This document shows positions 57,356-64,000 of a stretch of 64,000 nt of DNA, in pieces. The position numbers and the translations under genes were made by a program. Origin of the DNA: Nitrososphaerota archaeon (GTDB taxonomy: Archaea; Thermoproteota; Nitrososphaeria; Nitrososphaerales; Nitrosopumilaceae); assembly GCA_021323705.1 (NCBI GenBank), contig JAJPKL010000008.1, positions 1 through 64,000 on the forward strand. The letters run 5' to 3'. The notes under the pieces are model-generated. The model was not told the DNA's origin. It did not search any database and worked only from the letters and a program-made list of their open reading frames with translations. The first letter of the stretch is position 1; the number at the start of each line of letters is the position of its first letter.

Positions 57356-57628
57356 TTGATAAAAATTTCATATACTATAACTGCGTATTATTATGGGTTG
57401 GAAACTGCATATGTAATGATAAACTGTGAGATGGGGTCAGAAAGTTCAATCATTGAAAAGATAAAGCCAATTCAAGGAGTCAAAGAAGTAGTAGGCGTAT
57501 TTGGGAACTATGATGTGCTAGTCAAGATCCAATCGGCAAACGTTGACGAGATACGCCAGACAATAATTGCAAACATTCGTAGGCTGGACAAGATCCGATG
57601 TACTACGACGCTAATGTGCGCTAACTAG
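57356..57628 (+). CDS. Stand-alone Lrp/AsnC ligand-binding domain protein
   Basis: AYVMINCEMGSESSIIEKIKPIQGVKEVVGVFGNYDVLVKIQSANVDEIRQTI; no HTH. Confidence 0.8.
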   Translation: MIKISYTITAYYYGLETAYVMINCEMGSESSIIEKIKPIQGVKEVVGVFGNYDVLVKIQSANVDEIRQTIIANIRRLDKIRCTTTLMCAN

Positions 57629-57716
57629 ATGCATACCGATCTTTAGCAGATCCTATATCGGAAGATATCTGGACTAAATAAGAACATCTTTTAAGGCATG
57701 GACTGTACACAAGGTC

Positions 57717-58664
57717 ATGGAAATAATGGGAAGGGGTTTTAGGCAAATAATGCAAGAAACCCCTGCCTACTTTCACATATTTACCAAATTTGCAGCGTAC
57801 AGATTATTTAACAAGCGAAGCCCAATTTACGGTTCTGCTGACATCATAAATGTCTGCAACCTTCATTGCGAACATTGCTACTGGTGGCTAAACAGAAAGG
57901 AAAACGAAGAACTCACAGTAGAGCAGTGGAAAAAAGTAATCGATGAAAAATTCAAGAAAAACCATGTTTTCATCATCACGCTTGTAGGTGGAGAGCCAAC
58001 CATGAGGCCAGACGTGATTGAACTATTCATAAAAGAGTTTCCAAAGAGAATATGCATTGTTTCAAACGGCACGCTTCCGTTGAAGCGATACGAGGATCTT
58101 TACTTTTACTGGATATCTATTGACGGAACAAAAGAGATTCATGACAAGATTAGAGGCAACGGTGCTTGGGATAGGACACGAAAGAATGTCGTTGATTATG
58201 TGGAAAAAAACGGCAAGCTTGCATACAAAGATATCTGGATCACCATGACCATAAACGCACTAAACTACAAAACTGTAAAAAATGTCATTGAGGAGTGGTC
58301 TGACTATTCAAACAAAATTGGATTCCAATTCCACACGCCTTTTATGAAAAACGATCCTCTCTGGCTTCCTTTTGGCGAAGAACGAACTAGGGTAGTTGAT
58401 GAAATCATATCAATGAAGGAAAAATACAAAGACTATATCATTAACCCTGACAGCCAGCTTGAGCTGATGAAGAGAAACTGGGGCGGAAAGGGCACTACAC
58501 CTATAGACTGCCCTACCTGGGCAATCATATCAGTAGATCATATGGGGCGAGAAAAGATGCCTTGCTGTATAGGCAGCGCGGAAAACAAATCAATGAAGCC
58601 AATATGTGAAGATTGCGGCCTTGGGTGCTATTCTGTCTTGGTTGGCTATGGCATGAAGGGATAA
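57717..58664 (+). CDS. Radical SAM protein with Cys-rich C-terminus
   Basis: CNLHCEHC (CxxxCxxC); C-terminal CPTW...CC...CEDCGLGC. Confidence 0.88.
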   Translation: MEIMGRGFRQIMQETPAYFHIFTKFAAYRLFNKRSPIYGSADIINVCNLHCEHCYWWLNRKENEELTVEQWKKVIDEKFKKNHVFIITLVGGEPTMRPDVIELFIKEFPKRICIVSNGTLPLKRYEDLYFYWISIDGTKEIHDKIRGNGAWDRTRKNVVDYVEKNGKLAYKDIWITMTINALNYKTVKNVIEEWSDYSNKIGFQFHTPFMKNDPLWLPFGEERTRVVDEIISMKEKYKDYIINPDSQLELMKRNWGGKGTTPIDCPTWAIISVDHMGREKMPCCIGSAENKSMKPICEDCGLGCYSVLVGYGMKG

Positions 58665-58668
58665 TTCT

Positions 58669-60072
58669 TTACTTGAAGGGCCTGAATTTTGTTATCGATA
58701 CCATCAATCCAAACACAACTACAAGTATCATGATTGATGCAAACGGAAACTCGGGCACTGTAGACTGGGTGCCTACTTGAGGCGCGGAATTTGTAGCCGG
58801 ATTGCTTACGGTAGCAGGAAATTCAGTTGACGCAAAGCTACTGCCGTTTAGATTTTCAAACGCAATTGTAATAGAACCTGTATAATTTGCAGGAAACGGG
58901 ACGCTGATACTATCTCCGTTGCTTGAATCCGTAGTCCTTCCCACCTGGTGGTATATGACGCCATTTCTTCCTTCCAGCACTGAAAAGTCATAGGAGATTG
59001 AGCTTACCGTTTTATTTGTGGTATAAGGGTCCATTACCTTAAAGTTGAATTGTGTTGTATTTCCAGCCAGAATTTTTGGTGGATTCCAACTCAGCGCTAT
59101 TTTGTACTGGGCATTTCTTGTAAACTGTACTATTGGGAAGGTGTTCTCATTGCTTGGCCTCAACGCAAAGCTCATTTGCTGACCTAGGTCTTTCTGGTCT
59201 GAGAAGAGCTTTTGCACATCCGGCTTGTATAGTATTAGGTGTACTATCCTGTAGGCATCCATGGAATAGTCGTCAATTGAGATTAGCTTGTCAGGTATCT
59301 TGATGTTGTTTACATATGCGTCATATTTGGTAACTACCAAGCTCCCAAGCGTTCTTGGAATTCTTATCTCTTGATGGACTACTGTGAGCTGCCCAATGTT
59401 TTTCTGCGACCAATCAAAAGGCATTGTAAAGTTGATGAACTGCTTAGCTGGGTCATACTTGATATTGTGGAGCTGGTCGTAATACCCGATTATCTGAATC
59501 TGGTTGGTGCCGTAGTTAGGATCATTTATTGTAAGGTTATCGTACTCTGGAATTGAAATCCCAGCGTTGTACGTCTTGCTGACTTGGTTATTATATGCTC
59601 CCATGGTGATTACCTCGATTTTGAATCGATACAGGCCTCCTGAGTTGAAGACTGGGCCCTTTATGTCATAATTTCCGCTAGATTGGCCAAAGAGTCCTGA
59701 GAGCACTCCTCCCTGTTCGCTAAACGTGGTATTTCCTGACTGCTGGGGGTAAAAACTCAAAATGAAATTTCCACTATCACTTTTGAATATGTGCCCAAAC
59801 ACAGCAGTCTGACCTTTGAATGAGGAGATTGCAAGAGTTGCGTCTGGAATAGGTTGCTGTGTAGTTGCATCCATGAGTACGAGATTTAGCTGTGTTCCTG
59901 CATGGTTATTGTCAATCAAAAAAGGTGTAGAGCCAATAGACAACGTGACATTTATCTTTCCTATCAGTGAAGGGGGAAGAGTCTCACTTGCAAGTCCGTC
60001 TCCATAAGCTTTTGTGACAAAGAAAAACAAAGACGCGAATATAACAGCATACAAAAAATAGATTGACTTCAC
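58669..60072 (-). CDS. Secreted protein with PEF-CTERM-like C-terminus
   Basis: Signal peptide; VPEFPFASIMILVVVFGLMVSITKFRPFK. Confidence 0.75.
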   Translation of the reverse strand: MKSIYFLYAVIFASLFFFVTKAYGDGLASETLPPSLIGKINVTLSIGSTPFLIDNNHAGTQLNLVLMDATTQQPIPDATLAISSFKGQTAVFGHIFKSDSGNFILSFYPQQSGNTTFSEQGGVLSGLFGQSSGNYDIKGPVFNSGGLYRFKIEVITMGAYNNQVSKTYNAGISIPEYDNLTINDPNYGTNQIQIIGYYDQLHNIKYDPAKQFINFTMPFDWSQKNIGQLTVVHQEIRIPRTLGSLVVTKYDAYVNNIKIPDKLISIDDYSMDAYRIVHLILYKPDVQKLFSDQKDLGQQMSFALRPSNENTFPIVQFTRNAQYKIALSWNPPKILAGNTTQFNFKVMDPYTTNKTVSSISYDFSVLEGRNGVIYHQVGRTTDSSNGDSISVPFPANYTGSITIAFENLNGSSFASTEFPATVSNPATNSAPQVGTQSTVPEFPFASIMILVVVFGLMVSITKFRPFK

Positions 60073-60173
60073 AACGTATCGCTCATTTTACGCATTAGTT
60101 AGACACTAAATAAACTCTAAACCTTACTCCCAAGATGTGATTTGTAATGTGGTGGCACATTAGCTGCATTGTA

Positions 60174-60692
60174 TTACAATGATGAGAAAGTATCTGCAAG
60201 GCGGTCGGCTGAACTCTCGATCAGATTTGGATGGTATTTGGAGATTATGCTTCTTAATTTAGCTGCATCCCTGACATAGTATTTTTTCTTGAAATTGACA
60301 ATCTTGCTTTCAACTAGGCTGTCACGTGTGACCTGTGATAGGTATAGGGATACAGTTGCCTGGGACTTGCCTGTCTTTTCTACTAACTCGCTAAACGATA
60401 ATGCCTCATGATATAGCAAAGAAGCAAGTATCTGCCTTGGAGTCTCTTGTCTGAGGTTTTTTATGAGCAACACTTCCTCATCTGACACGCCAGGTGGGTA
60501 GAATCTAGTCTGACCGGGTGTACGCTCTATCCTTGCGGTTCCTTCCCTTTCAAGCTTGGCCGCATAATATCCAAGAACACCATTTTTCATTCCGGTTTCA
60601 CGCATTATCTCCCGGAATTTGATGCCTGGATTTTTTTCAATAACGCTGATTATCTGAGTGACTCTATCCATCCTAATCTCTCCTAAATACAC
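60174..60692 (-). CDS. Two-domain winged-helix transcriptional regulator
   Basis: IISVIEKNPGIKFREIMRETGMKNGVLGYYAAKLEREG and ALSFSELVEKTGKSQATVSLYLSQVTRDSLVE. Confidence 0.82.
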   Translation of the reverse strand: MYLGEIRMDRVTQIISVIEKNPGIKFREIMRETGMKNGVLGYYAAKLEREGTARIERTPGQTRFYPPGVSDEEVLLIKNLRQETPRQILASLLYHEALSFSELVEKTGKSQATVSLYLSQVTRDSLVESKIVNFKKKYYVRDAAKLRSIISKYHPNLIESSADRLADTFSSL

Positions 60693-61065
60693 TTAGCGCA
60701 AACATTAGCAATGTACAGAACATCACAAGATGGCCTATCTCTGCAGATGAAAAGTCCCAAAAATAGTACTTGGACTGCCATGCTGCGTCTATTAATGAAA
60801 ATACCTCTGACAAGATAAAAGTGCCAAATGCAAAGGTGGTAAACAACATTCTACGAGTCTTGATCCTGTGGTATGCTACTGCAGCTACTACTGTAAGAAA
60901 TGAGGCAAAACCTATACCGCCTATGTGTAAGAGAATATGGAATACTTCGTACTCTTGAAATATGTGTGGTAAAATGACGGGTATTGACAGAGCTGCAATA
61001 AGCGAGAATATTATAATACTCAACAGTGTTGACTTGGTTTCAAATAATGTCTGGGGGCGGAACAC
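60673..61065 (-). CDS. Four-TM membrane protein
   Basis: Hydrophobic; overlaps the wHTH gene by 20 nt. Confidence 0.65.
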   Translation of the reverse strand: MFRPQTLFETKSTLLSIIIFSLIAALSIPVILPHIFQEYEVFHILLHIGGIGFASFLTVVAAVAYHRIKTRRMLFTTFAFGTFILSEVFSLIDAAWQSKYYFWDFSSAEIGHLVMFCTLLMFALSVFRRD

Positions 61066-61157
61066 AATTAAAATTGGCCAAAAAGAGATTTAAATCAAGT
61101 GGTACAAATTCTAAACTAATTTGAACCATATGTTGAATTTGCAAGCAAATCTGTGGT

Positions 61158-64000
61158 TCATCCATGAACCTCTCTTGAATGTTTCATACTTTTCTTCAGA
61201 TCGATGACGCTTCTAGTATAAAGAAATGCTATGCCGGCAAGACATGCAGCCACGACTGGAGCGACAACATCTGCATAACTAAATCCAAGGTTTGGAATGA
61301 CTGATTCGGCGGACTGGCTTGACTGTGTTGGTGATGCAGGACTTGCTGTGGTGGTAATTATGCCAAGTCCATTGCCTCTTTGCTCCGATATGATTATGTT
61401 TCCTTGACCATCATTCGTTATCCACTGGGTAAAAGAAGAACTGGTCGGTATGTTAAACTCATTTTTATCGCCAGTCCTTGGGTCTAATACTATGATCTTA
61501 TCTAGCGTGTGTTGTGCAATCCAAAGATCATGATTTTTATCAAAGGCCATTCCAAATGGAAGTCCTTGTGCATCAAGCTTGTATCTGGTAAAACTCTTTA
61601 GAAGAGGGTCAAAGACTGCAACGGATGCGCCATCATGCTCTGTAACAAAGATCTTGCCGCTAGACTGATCCATAAACAGGGCAGTTGGACTTGCTAGCGT
61701 ATCATTTTTGCCAGGAGCGTACTCTGTGATTTTGCTGCTTGTTTGGTTTATTCTTGCTAGTTTGCCCGTGCCACTCTCGGCTAACCATATCTGATCACTT
61801 GACTTGTCTACTATGATATTAAGGGGAGTACTACCAATGGCTAGTTTTATGGAAGTAAATTTGTTGGTACTAGGATTGAATTTCAGCACATCGTCAGTGG
61901 TCGAGACGGTTAACCACACATTGCCCTCATTGTCCAATGCTAGGCCGGAAAGGCTACCGTTTGTTGGAACACTGTAAATCTTGTTGGAGTTGTCTGTTGG
62001 GTTGAAATGTCCTATTATCTTTGATAGGGGATCAACATACCAGAGGTTATCGGATGAATCTAAAACTGAATAAGTGATAATATTGGTTCCGTCGATCTTG
62101 TGCTGTGTATATTTTTTTGAATCCAAGTTAAACTCTATTAACTTTCCACTTTTGATTGCACTGTCACCTGCCCACACGACATTTCTTTTTTCATCATAGA
62201 CTGGATACAACGGCATGCTTTGGTTATCGATCTTGTACTCTTGTACGGTGGCAGAAATCTTACTTGGTTGAGGTTTTACTAAAAGGCTGTAATCTGCAAC
62301 AAGACTCAGTGAACCGGCTGCACTAGGAACACCTTCAACATGTGCTTGCCAGTTACCAGGTATTGTTAGCGAGTCTGTCCTTGCAGAATACACTCCTTTA
62401 GAAACCTGCTTCATATCGACAGTAATGGGGCCAACTGATTTGTCAACCTGAGTAAGCTCCAACAAGACCGATTGTATATCCACTGGGTTTCGATTTGAAT
62501 CAAGAAATGACACTGTAATGTCGTTTGTCCCCACAAAATAAGGATCGATTCCAAGAACTACTCTGCTACCGTTTTCTACAAACCTTGTATCCGTAAACAA
62601 GTTTGGATGGCTGTCTGAGCTTGCAAAGGCAAGAGAGGTGGATTGTTGAACCTGTAAAATGTCTTGATATTCTGTAGCCGGTAGTCCAGAGTTAACTAAA
62701 GCCGCCACTGCCACTATCAGAAGTATTCCTGCCACTGACTCGATCTTTGCGCTTATTCCAAACTTTGACAGCACAGATGACCCAGATTGCTTGATTATTG
62801 TATTGCCTACCTTAGATGAAATTACATTTCTCAAAGCATGTCTGTGTATTGCAATCTGGTGGTAGGCACCTACGGCAATCATTATTGCGGCAAGTGAAAG
62901 TTTGATGATCAGTATCTTTCCATAAATAGATACAAGTGTTAAGGCAAGGTTGCTCTCAAGCAAGAATAACAAAAAGGGGCCTGTGATCACAACTGCACCT
63001 AAAATGAATAGAACCACCGTTGAAAATTTTGGTATTACAATTGATAATATGGATGATGAAAGTCCTTCATCCTGGATTTGTTTTAATTTTGTTATTATGA
63101 TGTAATCGATGTAGATGATGCCACCTATCCAAAATGAGGCCGCCACGTTATGTATGAAATCAAGAAACAGTGTGCCAAATTCTCCCGTCGCTGCTCCATG
63201 GCTTATCAAACTGGTGGTCGAAAGTACCGCTATACCGACACCAAGTATTGAGGATGTTTGGAATTTCGAGAGGATGGAATTTGATTTTCTTTGTTGAAAG
63301 TAAAAAACAAGTGATAAACCTAACAGTATGGACGAGGCTATCATCCGTACTATCCACATTTGACCAAATTTGGTTGCAACTGCGTCTGCAAATCCTGCAT
63401 GAATAGAATATGCCACAGCTGCAATCATGCCAAAACCTGAAGAAAAGACGATGATGGCACCTATTAGAATCAATATCGTTGCTCTGTTGTCTATCTTGCG
63501 CCTTGTTTCAACAAGCTTCTGCTGAATTCCAGCAATTCTAGAAATAGGGCTCCATAACCAAAGAGTTGAAAACGCAACTCCGACAACTATTACTTGGCCT
63601 ATGAGTGCAGGAAACCTCGCAATCGTATCCGGTATGGAGATTACGTCAGAATAACTTACACCTGATTTTGCAGTAGGCTGTGGGGCTGCAACTCCCACTG
63701 CAAAGACAAACCCGTTTTCTGTAACATGACCATCTGTCTGATCAAGAACTTTGGTGCTCACTGTGTAAACACCATTTGGTAACCCTGCAGGAAGGGTTAC
63801 ACCAAGACCGCTCTGGTCACTGTTGATGTATTTCAGATCATGATTTTCTATCTCCTTCCCATTTGGATCTAGAACCTTTATCTCACTGTACCGTATATCT
63901 ACTGGGTCAGTAAAGTAGACATCAATCTTTGCAGGTGGTGAAGAAAGTGACTGGGATGGAGTGGGATTGCTCTTTAGTATTAGTGCGTGAGCAGAGGCAT
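61158..64000 (-). CDS. CopC-CopD-beta-propeller (Vgb/NHL-like) fusion, N-terminus beyond window
   Basis: In-frame extension upstream of the track start encodes ASAHALILKSNPTPSQSLSSPPAKIDVYFTDPVDIRYSEIKVLDPNGKEI...LPNGVYTVSTKVLDQTDGHVTENGF (CopC), followed by a CopD-type TM domain and propeller repeats. Confidence 0.85.
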   Translation of the reverse strand, partial: ASAHALILKSNPTPSQSLSSPPAKIDVYFTDPVDIRYSEIKVLDPNGKEIENHDLKYINSDQSGLGVTLPAGLPNGVYTVSTKVLDQTDGHVTENGFVFAVGVAAPQPTAKSGVSYSDVISIPDTIARFPALIGQVIVVGVAFSTLWLWSPISRIAGIQQKLVETRRKIDNRATILILIGAIIVFSSGFGMIAAVAYSIHAGFADAVATKFGQMWIVRMIASSILLGLSLVFYFQQRKSNSILSKFQTSSILGVGIAVLSTTSLISHGAATGEFGTLFLDFIHNVAASFWIGGIIYIDYIIITKLKQIQDEGLSSSILSIVIPKFSTVVLFILGAVVITGPFLLFLLESNLALTLVSIYGKILIIKLSLAAIMIAVGAYHQIAIHRHALRNVISSKVGNTIIKQSGSSVLSKFGISAKIESVAGILLIVAVAALVNSGLPATEYQDILQVQQSTSLAFASSDSHPNLFTDTRFVENGSRVVLGIDPYFVGTNDITVSFLDSNRNPVDIQSVLLELTQVDKSVGPITVDMKQVSKGVYSARTDSLTIPGNWQAHVEGVPSAAGSLSLVADYSLLVKPQPSKISATVQEYKIDNQSMPLYPVYDEKRNVVWAGDSAIKSGKLIEFNLDSKKYTQHKIDGTNIITYSVLDSSDNLWYVDPLSKIIGHFNPTDNSNKIYSVPTNGSLSGLALDNEGNVWLTVSTTDDVLKFNPSTNKFTSIKLAIGSTPLNIIVDKSSDQIWLAESGTGKLARINQTSSKITEYAPGKNDTLASPTALFMDQSSGKIFVTEHDGASVAVFDPLLKSFTRYKLDAQGLPFGMAFDKNHDLWIAQHTLDKIIVLDPRTGDKNEFNIPTSSSFTQWITNDGQGNIIISEQRGNGLGIITTTASPASPTQSSQSAESVIPNLGFSYADVVAPVVAACLAGIAFLYTRSVIDLKKSMKHSREVHG

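Noticed and set aside
1-64000. CRISPR arrays, rRNA or tRNA genes
   Set aside because: No regularly spaced direct repeats and no rRNA or tRNA signatures recognised by eye; tRNAscan-SE and a CRISPR finder would be decisive.
1-64000. Defence system or prophage
   Set aside because: No restriction, toxin-antitoxin, Cas, integrase or capsid-like proteins recognised; the window is dominated by surface, regulatory and metabolic genes.

Overview
This 64 kb window looks like a chromosome segment of an ammonia-oxidising archaeon (Nitrososphaerota/Thaumarchaeota). The assignment is inferred from gene content: an Amt ammonium transporter, three secreted cupredoxins, PEFG-CTERM-type C-termini, a class III PHA synthase (PhaE/PhaC), fused CopC/CopD, and AsnC/Lrp ligand-domain proteins. 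No rRNA, tRNA, CRISPR array or prophage was recognised. Most genes are secreted or cell-surface proteins, small regulators and small zinc-finger proteins. The remaining recognisable genes are metabolic: ETF/FixABC(X), PHA synthesis, malic enzyme, ALDH, thioredoxin reductase-like and radical SAM. The best non-obvious signals read directly from sequence are: (1) a complete 944-bp IS6-like mobile unit at 36657-37600, with ~50-bp terminal inverted repeats (44/50 identical), a perfect 8-bp target duplication (CAAAATGA), only a C-terminal transposase remnant, and two passenger ORFs; (2) a 12-bp palindromic motif (TGTTCCTTAACA / TGTTCATGAACA) placed exactly 15 nt upstream of a TATA-like box at three loci; (3) a long imperfect hairpin at 18416-18483 that begins where a TATA box would place a transcript start, a candidate ncRNA; (4) a modular ~40-aa domain (PSWIKxxAxWWxxGxIsDxdFxxxIQYLI) joined to a cupredoxin, a pentapeptide-repeat protein, a secreted Lon-like protease and a PsbP-like protein; (5) a CopC-CopD-beta-propeller fusion that runs off the right edge, for which the ORF-track start is internal. 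No experimental or database confirmation was possible. Family names come from motif recognition.
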